DNA of 22,500 nucleotides from Glandiceps talaboti. Its lineage: Eukaryota > Hemichordata > Enteropneusta > Spengelidae. Where the stretch lies: positions 11,693,251-11,715,750 of the forward strand of contig NC_135554.1 of assembly GCF_964340395.1 (NCBI RefSeq). Direction: 5' to 3'. Shown here one piece after another: positions 8,452 through 17,728 of this stretch. The number at the start of each line of letters is the position of its first letter. Position 1 is the first letter of the stretch. A model generated the notes under the pieces. That model did not search any database. It was given only the letters and a program-made list of their open reading frames with translations, and was not told where the DNA came from. Both the position numbers and the translations under genes were made by a program.

Positions 8452-8740
8452 AAGGTTACGGCCCTAGTCCGCAAACATGCAAGCCTGGAATGGTTCTGCC
8501 TCATGCAGCAACTCCAGGTCATACACGGCTTCAACAGCCTTGTCCAATCACGCCACTACACTTGGAACTTCTGACCAATCGTTGGTCCTAAAATTCCCGC
8601 AATACCATTGACGTCACGTTACCCGTGACTCCTTCATTCTGATACATTTCCCGCCTCACCTAGACTACAACAATTGCTACATTTCTCGATCCGACACAAC
8701 AATATTTTCACGCTTTACTACGAACCGCTAGAAAATATTA
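8444..8740 (-). repeat. A1: 5' copy of the A split repeat, likely promoter
   Basis: 297 bp identical to A2, located upstream of the ORFs on the minus strand, so it is the expected promoter. Motifs seen: a palindromic CRE (TGACGTCA), two CCAAT motifs (CCAATCAC and CCAATCG on the plus strand), and an E2F-like TTTCCCGCC. No TATA box is evident. These matches were found by eye and may not be functional. Confidence 0.9.
8609..8616. promoter_or_regulatory. CRE-like palindrome TGACGTCA in A1
   Basis: A full consensus cAMP-response element, repeated in A2 at 4190-4197. Being in the presumed promoter repeat, it could bind CREB/ATF proteins; this is inferred from motif identity alone. Confidence 0.45.
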
Positions 8741-9619
8741 TTTTTAGCAGTGTACAAGATTGTATTGTTCTTATGTAAATATCCAAACAAAATTGTTACT
8801 TTCTTTGACCTCTTGCCCCGTTTTCTTCGTTGCTCTAGTTTTCAACGCCATTCGGCTCGTGCTATATGTCGCGAATTGTACCAAAATCTCGTGTATACCC
8901 GCCTTCGGCGGGGGTTATTGCTTAATTAGACAATTTCTGCCATGTTTTGTTGTTTAACTGATGATATGATTTAGGCCCAACTGATTACATGAAAGTGACA
9001 ACCAAATTTTATTCTTGGCATTTTACAGAAACTTTAGTAGTACATATATAAAAATACAGATTGACATATTTTCTATATTTATTTATGAGTGGTACAACTG
9101 GGCAGCAAATATCACCACCTTTGCTTCCACCATGAACATCTACATCAGTGTACTATGTAGGAGCAGTGTATGTAAGAGAAGGAGCAAACAGTAAAGAGAC
9201 AGAAATCCAACTACTCAGGTCAAAGATGGACATCTCCTACTGACTACAGACAACCTGCCTGAGATCCTTGTACCAACTGACATGTTAATTGATCATTTGA
9301 ATTACCTGCTCCGCAATCTGTGCTGCTCGAGACATCTCACCAACGTTTCATGGCTTATTATCATTGGCCTGACTCACATTACTCACTGGAACCAATCAAA
9401 CAGGCCTTTCCAAAGGACAACAATCAATCATTAAACCAGGGTCTACTAGGGTTATCTTTGGAATTAACCCATTCAGGCCAATTCAACTGGATTTTGTGAA
9501 GGCCAACCAAACCAAATTATTCTTTTCAGAGCCACATCCTCGAAAAAGAAATATTCCGTACCAACCCAATAATCATAACAGACTGTTTATATTTGTATGT
9601 CTCTGTGTATCTGGGTGTA

Positions 9620-9623
<4 letters not shown>
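8741..9623. other. Right flank of the retrotransposon, unassigned
   Basis: A GC-rich perfect 6-bp hairpin (CCCGCC-TTC-GGCGGG, 8898-8912) is the only local structure. No convincing ORF or RNA gene is seen. Short open frames at 8760-8957 and 9496-9693 lack support. Confidence 0.45.

Positions 9624-9659
<36 letters not shown>
9624..9659. repeat. (TG)n microsatellite
   Basis: About 18 uninterrupted TG units. Confidence 0.95.
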
Positions 9660-9661
<2 letters not shown>

Positions 9662-9842
9662 ACCAAAATAACTTAATGAAGACTTTGATGTGAACAATAA
9701 TGTTTATTAAAAACAATGTAAAAATCAGTAACGAAAAATCCCAATTTCACAAAAATGTAGATGTATGAACTTCTTTCATTTAATTTGATCGAATTGTACA
9801 TATATATTTTTTCAAATGAAAACGAAAATTCATAAGAATGCA

Positions 9843-10058
9843 CAGGAGACAAAAAAGAAGGATATCATCACCCAAGCGGCTGCTTATACAAGTGAGACGA
9901 AACGTTGTAACCTCTGTTTAACTCAGAAACTTTGTATAATCAATGCTGAAAAGAATATATTACTGAACAAATAATGCGAACTGGTCTCGAAATGTCGCCA
10001 TGAAGGCAAATACTCGTTCGCCAACTATAGAAGTAAACCCCCGTACGGAATAGTTTAG
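9843..10058 (+). pseudogene. Penelope-like retroelement fragment (C-terminal tail of the endonuclease region), decayed
   Basis: One plus-strand frame reads through a C-x2-C pair (CNLC, from TGT AAC CTC TGT), then KLCIINAEK, LLNK, and ELVSKCRHEGKY. This LNK-x-x-ELVSKCRH block is, from memory, the conserved tail of reverse-transcriptase proteins with a C-terminal GIY-YIG endonuclease, as in Penelope-like elements. An in-frame TAA at 9972-9974 lies between LLNK and CELVSK, where the family usually has Arg, and the frame ends at TAG 10056-10058. Only about 70 codons survive. The RT and GIY-YIG core are missing upstream, so the copy is 5'-truncated and dead. The hammerhead-like motif 77 bp downstream fits the 3' end of such an element. 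Confidence 0.6.
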
Positions 10059-10134
10059 TCCGACCCCATCTTCTTGCCAAATATATACATACAAACATTA
10101 AGTGTATATGTATCGACCTTGACAATCCCAATTT

Positions 10135-10179
10135 AGTCGTCTGAAGATCGCTCAAAGCGTGAAACTCTGAGTAACGACT
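10135..10179 (+). ncRNA. Hammerhead ribozyme-like motif (Penelope type)
   Basis: Stem I is AGTCGT (10135-10140) pairing perfectly with ACGACT (10174-10179). Core CTGAAGA (10141-10147) fits the CUGANGA consensus, since position 7 is free. Stem II is CGCT/AGCG with a CAA loop inside 10148-10160. GAA (10161-10163) follows, then a minimal stem III (ACT/AGT with loop CTG, 10164-10172). The scissile site would be after A10173 in the triplet GTA. The one departure is a U-U at the 10.1/11.1 position, usually G-C. An open stem I and very short stem III are features known for hammerheads in Penelope-like elements. Cleavage activity is unproven and the U-U may weaken it. Confidence 0.6.
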
Positions 10180-10206
10180 TATTACATCATTATTCTTTTG
10201 AATGAA

Positions 10207-10250
<44 letters not shown>
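10207..10250. repeat. (AT)n microsatellite
   Basis: About 22 uninterrupted AT units just downstream of the Penelope-like 3' end. A second short TATATA/CATATA patch lies at 10313-10333. Confidence 0.95.
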
Positions 10251-10254
<4 letters not shown>

Positions 10255-10564
10255 TTGCGCTCTGCCACTGCGGTATAGAGCACTGTCTTAGCAGATTGAT
10301 ACTCACCGAGTTATATATATACATATATATATTAGGTCAAGCTCACACGTATTCGATGTCTGCGCATGTCGGATGCTCTACTTTCAAAATGTCAACAGCG
10401 TACAGAGCCACTAAATTGCTTTGATTCTGTTTCTGTATTGTTCTGATACATATATTGATGTTGTAAAAGACTTGAAGGGTAATTACGTTAATATACTGTC
10501 AGTTGTTTATTTTCATCATCTGAAACTGCGAATCTGTTGGCGGATTTTCTTTTCGAAAACAATT

Positions 10565-10754
10565 ATGGCTACTTCTACCTCCAGTAAATCGACAGAGAAT
10601 ACATCGAACATTGACCCTCCGGATGGTGGATATGGTTGGGTAGTGGCATTTGGAGGTTTTCTTGCATTCTTTCTCGTCGGTGGACAGGCATATTCTTTTG
10701 GAGTGTTGTATGTGGAATTTCTGAATGCCTTTGGGGCATCAAAAGCTGACACAG
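10565..10754 (+). CDS. First coding exon of an SLC16 (monocarboxylate transporter-like) gene
   Basis: The predicted start MATSTSS.. has A at -3 and G at +4, a good initiation context. After a short Ser/Thr-rich cytoplasmic N-terminus comes PPDGGYGWVVAFGGF, the signature of the start of transmembrane helix 1 in the monocarboxylate transporter family (major facilitator superfamily). It continues through a hydrophobic helix (LAFFLVGGQAYSFGVLYVEF) to an A-S-K-A-D-T loop. The exon ends ACAG/GTAAGG after one base of a codon, matching the usual next residues AW of family members. The product would be a 12-helix plasma-membrane carrier. The substrate (monocarboxylates or others) cannot be told from this exon, nor can the SLC16 member. 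No helix-2 exon was found downstream in the window, so the intron probably exceeds 11 kb. An in-frame ATG at 10421 also exists, but that extension is not family-like. Confidence 0.88.
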
Positions 10755-10760
10755 GTAAGG
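10755..10760 (+). promoter_or_regulatory. Splice donor of the SLC16 exon
   Basis: ACAG/GTAAGG matches the donor consensus. The open frame reaches a stop about 60 bp into the intron. Confidence 0.8.
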
Positions 10761-10829
10761 ATAACTTATCACTATGCAGAAAATGTGAATTCCGCCATCA
10801 TGGTTATGATTAACACGGCACGTCAGATT

Positions 10830-11022
10830 ACAGTATGATTTGTATGCTCGGCCGGAGGTCGAAGGCGCGGCGCCGACACATATTGTTGTTGGTTCTACAC
10901 ATGCAGTACGTTGTATATGTCACTTTTGAAGAAAATATCTGACGGCTATCGCGTCGTCCCTGCTGTCCCAAAGTAATCATTAAAAAGAAATAAAATTTAC
11001 TCAGTCATGAATTTATTTGTCT
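10830..11022 (+). repeat. Diverged member of a dispersed repeat family
   Basis: It contains GCGGCGCCGACA, then CCTGCTGTCCCA, then GAATTTATTTGTCT. Matching pieces recur in the same order in the repeat block at 19,750-20,590 (for example CCTGCTGTCCCA near 20,570 and GAATTTATTTTCTCT near 20,468). The divergence is substantial. Confidence 0.4.
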
Positions 11023-11276
11023 ATGGCGCTTCATTAGGGCCTTTATTATGTACATCTTATTTGACTCGCCTCGACAACTTATTTGGCAACTCGACATCTT
11101 ATTTGACTCGCCTCGACAACTTATTTGGCAACTCGACATCTTATTTGATTCGTCTCAACAACTTCTTTGGCTCCTCGATAACTTATTTGCCTCGACAACT
11201 TCTTTGGCTCCTCGACAACTTATTTGACTCGCCTCGACAACTTCTTTGGCTCCTCGATAACTTATTTAGTCAACAT
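11023..11276 (+). repeat. 21-bp minisatellite element, forward copy
   Basis: A 38-bp lead (ATGGCGCTTCATTAGGGCC...) is followed by about 10 units of 21 bp alternating between CTCGACAACTTATTTGGCAA-type and CTCGACATCTTATTTGACTC-type sequences, a 42-bp higher-order unit at first. Later units carry CTTCTTTGGCTC variants. The period is a multiple of three, so it makes a spurious ORF (LDNLFGN / STSYLTR repeats). The same lead and array occur inverted at 19,446-19,737. Confidence 0.9.
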
Positions 11277-11913
11277 GTATGACGTTCTCTTGGAGGCGAT
11301 ATTTTAGCATCCCTAGCTCCCCTTCAGTAAATATGTGCTCTCTTGCGCAAACGTCACTTCGCGTCATACAAAATCTGCTGTTACGTCAAAGAGCGTCATC
11401 AAAGTTTTGTGTAGTTTTTTTGAAGAGTGACTGGTGGGTCTTCACAATGTTGACCCGGAAACGCGGAAGTAAATGTTATAACCAAAGTATACGTTCTAAA
11501 TATGTTGGAGAAAGAGATCAAACAGAGCTGTCCGAGAGGAGAGAGGACTTAATGATGGCTTACCGCTTTATCTCGAGAAGGAAACAACAGAGTATCGGAT
11601 ACGTCACGCGTGTCTAGTCTGTGGAGATTACAATACATGTACTTTGTCACAGGTAGAGAAATTTAAACTTTATCTAAATATTCAATACGCTATTTATTAT
11701 TTAATTATTTGTTGTGATCCCGTCCATTATTACTGTCTGACGATCGTTCCGTGTACGTTCACGGTGACACAGCACAGCACTTGTGAGCTAATAGTTCTAT
11801 TCAGGCATCGTCATATTCAAAATATACCGTCAGCATTGATAATAGTTTTGAATATCGTAAATACCAAATAACACCATTACTTATGACCCATCACCATTCT
11901 TGAATAGGATTAA
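11277..11913. other. Unassigned, probable intron
   Basis: It includes CpG-bearing sequence and a 112-codon open frame (11,279-11,617) with no recognisable domain; I do not call it a gene. Confidence 0.4.
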
Positions 11914-13104
11914 GGGGTCGGTCAGTTTCCTTCGGCCTGGGGGTGGGGGAGGGGGTCACCCTGTTTTTGAAATTGCCAGTGGGGGGGGGGTCATGCTGTT
12001 TTCAAAATTGTGGATAGGGGGTCATTGTGTTTTGGATTGTGATGGAAGAAAAAAATCCTCTTTCTACTATGGCATATAGCCTTGTCTGAAATGTGGTACA
12101 TGTCAATATTTGTTCTTCTCCCTGTTTCTTACATGATTTCTTTAAATATTCCTTATTAGTTCACGCATAACAATAAATATACATATACATGTATTACCTA
12201 GCTACCACACTAGTTACAGAACATGTCATGTAAATGCTTGGCTGTTTCACAATCAGTGCTTCACTTATATTGCACTATGGGGCAAAAGTGAACTTGAAGG
12301 TTTTGTAATGGTAATCTTCATAGATAGTTTATAAAAGAAGTTAATCTAAAATGTTCCTTACTCGTCACTATGAACTTGTCAGAAGGGATTAATACACTTT
12401 CTATTTTGGACACTACATGTTATTGACACTACAAATCACCACATCTCATCAGATTCCAGTTTCTATTATACACTCGGTATGACAATTCCTAAAGTTCTCT
12501 AATGTACCGGTGACTTTACTGTACATGCAATATTAATGCCACTATACCAATGTTACAGGGCCATTTTTATGTGACATGGGAAACTCATTTAAAACTTACA
12601 TTTACGTTAGCTATTCGAAGCTTGGAAATATTACCTCAAAGGCAATGAATAACCTAAACATTGTCTTAATAGAAGCCAAAAACTGCAGATCTGCCAGGGG
12701 GAAAACCCCAAGGACTCCCTCACCCCCAGAGGCCACTCTTGCATTCAACCAACAATCAGATGCACCAACAACCTGTCATAATGGTATTGAACTTTTCTTA
12801 AATATTTTCACCCAATTGTAATTTGAGATGATATTGTCTTTTAAAGATGTGAAATGTTTGCCAAGGTAGTCTAACATTGCCTTAAACTCCAAATCTCCCC
12901 TACCAATGATACTACCAGTAGATGTGCTGACCTTTACTACATGTATTTAATGATGCCATTTAACTGTTTAACTTTAAGAACATATTTCAACCCTATGTAA
13001 GTTATAGAGAATAGTTTCTGATACTTGATGGTACTGTGTTGTAAAGCATGGATTGAGTTATTGCTTGAAAGGGTCTGAATAGACTAAAAAATGGCTTTTA
13101 TAAG

Positions 13105-13323
13105 AGTAAAAATCCTCCAGGGCTTCTAGAGGGAGACCCCCTTGGACACCCCCCCCCCCCACATGAGATGGACATATCCCAGTCTCAAGCTCTTCCCCTC
13201 TTACTGTCAAGATGTAAGTAAAAAACCTCCAGGGCTTATAGACCCCATAGGACCCCCCCCCCCCCCCAATGAGATATACATATTCCCTGCTCAAGTTTTC
13301 CCATACCTTTCACTGTCAAGATG
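13105..13323. repeat. Tandem duplication of about 112 bp inside the TIR element
   Basis: Two copies (13,105-13,216 and 13,217-13,323) share AGTAAAAA-CCTCCAGGGCTT, a poly-C run, ATGAGAT-ACATAT and CACTGTCAAGATG or similar. They differ at many positions. Confidence 0.75.
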
Positions 13324-13461
13324 CTATTAAACTCCTTTTGGCCCTGTGTAGTCAATAATTATAATTATGATAGTGCTAACCCGGGATCTTATAAAGTAGA
13401 TGCAAGACAGTCAAGCAGTCCACACTGAGTCATGATCAAAAAATACCTGTTATGTGAATAT

Positions 13462-13463
<2 letters not shown>

Positions 13464-13530
<67 letters not shown>
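13464..13530. repeat. (AT)n microsatellite
   Basis: About 33 AT units, directly abutting a G-rich subterminal block. Confidence 0.95.
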
Positions 13531-13532
<2 letters not shown>

Positions 13533-13653
13533 GGGCGGGGGGTCAGCCTGTTTTTGGTTTTACAGATAGGGGGGTCAGTGACTTTTTGTCGGCCCAATTT
13601 AAGAATCCACCCCCCCCCCCCCCTCCAGGCTGAAGAAACTGACCGGGCCCTAA

Positions 13654-14250
13654 GCTCACAGGTGACTTTAAACTGTAATCATTAGCACATTCCTGATGTT
13701 GACTAAATTGTGTGTTTTGTTTAACTGTTAGTTGTCAGCCCCAACAATTTTGGTTGATAAGTCTGCACATACTTTAGTGTAGTTACACGAGTATTATACT
13801 GAGGCTCAGTACAGAGTGCAATAGTGGCAAATGTTTGAGTGATAAATAACACAAATTATTATGATATATGTCATCAGTGACTGAAAGTGAAATAGTGTTT
13901 GGAAGTTTTTATTTTTTCGAACCAACAATTTTGTCTTGACCCTTTTGAACTTTTAAGGTCATGTCCCCAGATAACCAGCTGTGAAAATGTAACGAGATTA
14001 ATACATGCGATACTGAGCTGCCAAGTGAATCTGTTTACAGGGACATGATGATGATGAGTGATAAATGCCAATGTTGTTATTTTGAGTTGTTATTTCCCTT
14101 TCCATTTTGTAGAGTGTAAAGTTGTAGTAGTGTTTATTTTCATTTTTCAATTCCAAAATGTTTTACATTCATTGCAGGTAATGCAAGCAATAATATCCAA
14201 ACTGAAAGTTGTCAAATTGAGAAACATGTAATTCTACTTATGTTTTTTTT
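13654..14250. other. Unassigned DNA
   Basis: No gene, RNA or repeat is recognised. It ends in a T-run followed by a G-run of about 16 at 14,256-14,272. Confidence 0.4.
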
Positions 14251-14353
14251 TTAGCCGGGGGGGGGGGGGGGGTGTAAAAAGTGACCCTCCCTCAATTTTC
14301 TTTCTCCAACAAATGACCATGCCCTGTAAAAAGATTTTAATGAAAAACATTTT

Positions 14354-14660
14354 TAACTGCCTCTCTGTGGCATAGTTGTTAGAGCTCAAGATTAGTCATC
14401 AGGAGGTCCTGGGTTCAATCCCACTAGAAACAGATAATTTTTCTGTAGTAAGATCCCACCACGTTGATAATTTTTAAAGGCATCACAGTTTGTGTTTGTA
14501 TCAAAGCCTGTGTTTTGATCTATTGGCTGAGCTGAAGGCCGGAACTACCAAAGCCTAGATGGAGTGCACAACTGACAACCCCAGGGCTGATTGGTCAACA
14601 TCTCAACTCCACCACATTATTACCAATATCTTGTAATGTTGTTCCCCCATTACTACTGTG
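14354..14660 (+). mobile_element. Second tRNA-derived SINE
   Basis: The tRNA-like head has an A box TGGCATAGTTGTTAG (14,368-14,382) and B box GGGTTCAATCCC (14,411-14,422), followed by about 230 bp of unrelated body. Head and body differ from the SINE at 1,366, so it is a different family. It lies between a G-run (about 14,260) and a C-run (about 14,740), which may be the ends of an older host repeat. The 3' boundary is uncertain. Confidence 0.65.
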
Positions 14661-14906
14661 AGACCCACTCTGCTCCTCACACCAATTTCCATTTTCTAAA
14701 CTATGGCCCTCCCTGAGGACCCATTTGGAAAAAGTACCCCCCCCCCCCCCCACACACACACCTTATTATTTCTTAGGGCTCTATTACATAGCTATTCTGT
14801 CACCAATTTCAACTATTGGTTCCTATTTTGAGTGTTTTTTTCATGTTCATTTTGAGATTAAAAATGATGATTCAACATTTTTCTGTTTGATGTTTTATGT
14901 TGACAG

Positions 14907-15317
14907 GTCAGCCTTCAAAGTTGTATTACTCGACAAATCCAGTTCCTTCTCTACACATGAGACATACAGTGTCACAATCCCCATCCACAGGCAGAATGGA
15001 AAGATATGAACAAACCATGCAGAGGTCAGAAAAAAAACTCAGTGGACATCAGAGAGGTTCCCTTCTACATATTTTCCAGCAATAAAATTAAACCAGCTGA
15101 TTCAGTAGCGAGTTTAATAGACACCGAGACTTTAAAAGAGGGACATCGCACCATTTCAACACAGACAGTGCAGTGGTACAGATATTTCTCATGCAGAGAT
15201 AATGAGACTTTATATATAGAGATTAATAATTTGAGAAATGCACCGAGACGGACTCAACAGAATCAGGAACAGTTTACTGTTTTTACTAAACCATTGATGC
15301 TAATAATGAAAAGGTGA
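14907..15317 (+). pseudogene. Possible exon of an unidentified gene, frame-broken
   Basis: A splice-acceptor-like TTTTATGTTGACAG precedes 14,907. One frame then reads AFKVVLLDKSSSFSTHETYS and VTIPIHRQNGK up to a TGA at 15,007. A second frame, offset by one base, continues from 15,006 with VDIREVPFYIFSS, ADSVASLIDTETL and VQWYRYFSC to a stop at 15,315-15,317. Both halves have the mixed, non-repetitive composition of real protein, and one missing base near 15,003 (or in the A8 run at 15,030) would join them. I recognise no family. It could be a decayed gene or processed copy, an exon with a sequencing error, or chance. Confidence 0.25.
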
Positions 15318-16199
15318 AGTTTTATACCGGACTTAAATTTCACGACAATAATGACTGTATTATATTCAGTCTGGTTGAAAGGTACATGTACAGTATTTAC
15401 TAAATTTCAATAAGTATTGTTGGCAATGACAAAACTTGGCTTGAATTTTTGATTAGCTTAAAGCATAATTAGAATCGTTTGTGGCAAAGTATCCTGTTTC
15501 ATCCTACTGCACTTCAGTTTTGTATCCTTTCATGGATGCTTCTTCAGGCTGACTGATGACACTCGTGCCCTTAGAGGTTGTTTTCATTACTTGTGTAATG
15601 ACTCCTACTGAAAACCCCTCACTCACTTGTATTCTCTTTGGCTGAATGAAGAATTAAAAAAATCTTTGGGAATTTATAAGTAATGGCCACCTATGCCCGA
15701 GTCCACTGTATTTTGAGACCCACATTTAGTAATTAGAGTCAACTAAGGGTAGCAATATTAGAATAAAATTGGGCATACCTATTAATTTGTGTTGTTTTGA
15801 AATATATACAAGGCCAAAGTACTAAACACCTATCACATCAGTATGCAGACATAGTAGCTAAGATGAAATGTAAGTCACCAGGCGTTCATCTTATAAATAA
15901 ATATTTCTAGTTAATCACAGTTGTAGTTGTTGTTCTAAATAACCCCTCATTATCTCCTTTTAACTTTCTATTTTCACTTGTGGCCCATTGTCTTAACTTA
16001 CATGTACACACAGTTATACATATGAGCATGTGTCCATAGGTGGATGCATGGTTAGTATACTCCTTTTTTACGGATTTCTCTACAAAATCATTGTTTCAAC
16101 CACTATATTTCCATCATTGGTCTCACTCTTAGATAATATAGTACTGCCTATGTTTCACATTTTACTGGCTACATTTAAAATTAGCTACATCCCTATGTA
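15318..16199. other. Unassigned DNA
   Basis: I see no gene or repeat. Short open frames have no domain. Confidence 0.4.
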
Positions 16200-16331
16200 C
16201 ATCCATCCATCCATCCATTCACCCACCCACCCATCCATACATTACATTACATTACATTTCATTACAGTACATTAAATTACATTACATTACATTACATTAC
16301 ATTACATTACATTACATTACATTACATTACA
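16200..16331. repeat. (CATC/CACC)n followed by (ATTAC)n microsatellites
   Basis: About 40 bp of 4-bp repeats passes into about 90 bp of the pentamer ATTAC, perfect over the last ~55 bp. Confidence 0.95.
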
Positions 16332-17728
16332 TAATGTATAGAAACATGAAATAAATCAAATTGAAAATTATATTTTAATATAAAAAACTTGCATACCCAA
16401 CAAGGTAAGTATTACATCAGAATATTACATGATCATTCACAGTCAACAACAGTAACACATGTCAAATTCTCAGGATATAAAGCTGCAGGGCAGCAACTCA
16501 ATATTCCATTCAGATGTAATGAAGGAGTTTACACAAGACTGGATCTTTCAGTCTACAGATCCTCAAGTAAAGTACTGTAACAACAATGTAGAATGTGCTG
16601 CTCACACTAATATACTGAGGATAAATCATATGAATTCAAATTGTCCACCATCTTGATTTCCATAGGTTCTTCTTATAGAATTCTTTGAATACAGCAGATT
16701 ACCACTACCTTGAACATGCTAGACTGTTTATAGCATGGAAACGGTATGATTGCACTAAAGAAAAGCATATACACATATCTGCTTTATAGTGATGTGACTA
16801 AAATACACAGGAAAGGACTCTTCAATTCTTCAGTCAAGCTATTTTTGTCTATTATCATACACACTACCTTAAAGTGGCCATACATGGATGAGGATTTATT
16901 TTGAATTGTTTATTTATAAAACAATGTTATCATGGCTTCCTTCAATGTGAAATAATACTGACCAAGTCTATGTAAGTCATTACATTGTAAAAAGCTAAAA
17001 TAATGTGTAATATTGTACATACAATAACAAACATGTTATACATTTGTTAATCTTTCAGAATTTGAGTTACAAACAAAGGACTTAACATATTATGTTGTTT
17101 CACATTGTTTTATAAATTTAAAATCCAAAATAAATAGCTAATCCTCATATCCATATGGCCATTTTAATCCAGTTCAGTGACTGACATGGGTAGAGTTTCA
17201 ATGATTATCAATGACTGACTATAAAATATACTTTTTACATAATGGATACAGCAACTGTCTTACACCGATTTTCATTGATTAACTAACACATACTCTTTTA
17301 ACTGGATTCATAGACTGGGATTCAGAGACTGACATACACTAAGTTTCAATGATTGTTCAGTGACTGTCTGACTTGCACAGAGTCACTAATAAAGTAACCA
17401 GTAGGCTTTGTCCCAGTCTAGTCTACAAATGTAGCTGTTTTTGATTTTCACAGATGCCTCAATTCAAGCTAAAATAATAATGCAGCTAAATTGTTACACA
17501 CAAAAAACAACTTCTTACAAATAATCACCACACAAAAATATGCAAAACACAATTCACAGACATGTCTGGTTTTGCATAAAAATGGGGTGCTTTAATAACC
17601 AGCAAGATCAGAACTAAATGTATTAAATTGATTAAACAAAGCACTCCACCTTACAGTGAAAAATGGCAGAAAGGTACTGAAAACGGTGAGCTAGAAAATG
17701 ATAAACTTTGGAATTGCAAAACTTGAAA
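16332..17728. other. Unassigned AT-rich DNA
   Basis: A 65-codon open frame at 16,459-16,656 follows an acceptor-like TTCTCAG, but it has no recognisable domain. Loose repetition of TCAGTGACTGAC-like words occurs at 17,170-17,390, too irregular to call an array. Confidence 0.4.

Larger units (their letters stand above)
3571..8740 (-). mobile_element. Tyrosine-recombinase retrotransposon (PAT/Ngaro-type split repeats)
   Basis: Read on the minus strand the order is A1 (8740-8444), Gag-RT-RNase H ORF, tyrosine recombinase ORF, B1 (4407-4320), A2 (4321-4025), an extra 345-bp segment, B2 (3679-3570). Split direct repeats of this A1-ORFs-B1A2B2 kind, plus a tyrosine recombinase instead of an integrase, define the PAT and Ngaro branches of the DIRS order. 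These are known to replicate through a circular intermediate and to integrate without target-site duplication. A1 and A2 are identical over 297 bp and both ORFs are open, so the insertion is probably recent. The A/B junction and both outer ends share TA. Simple excision predicts an empty site reading ACATC-TA-TTTTT. The DNA between A2 and B2 is the main oddity. PAT rather than Ngaro is favoured by a methyltransferase-like tail on ORF1, but this is tentative. Confidence 0.93.
11914..13650. mobile_element. Non-autonomous TIR DNA element, PIF/Harbinger-like
   Basis: Outer ends form imperfect terminal inverted repeats of about 30 bp: the left reads GGGGTCGGTCAGTTTC..TTCGGCCTGG and the reverse complement of the right reads GGGCCCGGTCAGTTTC.TTCAGCCTGG, both followed by G-runs. 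The element is flanked by TAA on both sides (11,911-11,913 and 13,651-13,653), which fits the 3-bp TWA target duplication of PIF/Harbinger elements. Next to each end a motif GGGGGTCA-(C/G)CCTGTTTTTG occurs in direct, not inverted, orientation. The interior has a 112-bp tandem duplication, an AT microsatellite and no transposase ORF. Family assignment rests on the TSD length and the GGG terminus only. Confidence 0.55.

Noticed and set aside
8898-8912. GC-rich hairpin resembling a bacterial rho-independent terminator
   Set aside because: Eukaryotic context, no T-run of note after it, and no upstream gene.
10421-10564. N-terminal extension of the SLC16 exon from an upstream in-frame ATG
   Set aside because: The 48 extra residues are not family-like, and the ATG at 10,565 has a good context and the expected short N-terminus.
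11023-11276. CRISPR-like array or leucine-rich-repeat coding sequence
   Set aside because: Units are contiguous with no unique spacers, the context is metazoan, and the peptide is simply the 21-bp repeat translated; the inverted copy at 19,446 behaves the same.
12576-12821. 81-codon ORF inside the TIR element as a transposase remnant
   Set aside because: No DDE or DNA-binding motif is visible and it is partly low complexity.
16459-16656. 65-codon ORF after an acceptor-like TTCTCAG
   Set aside because: No family resemblance, and there is no second line of evidence; left as unassigned.
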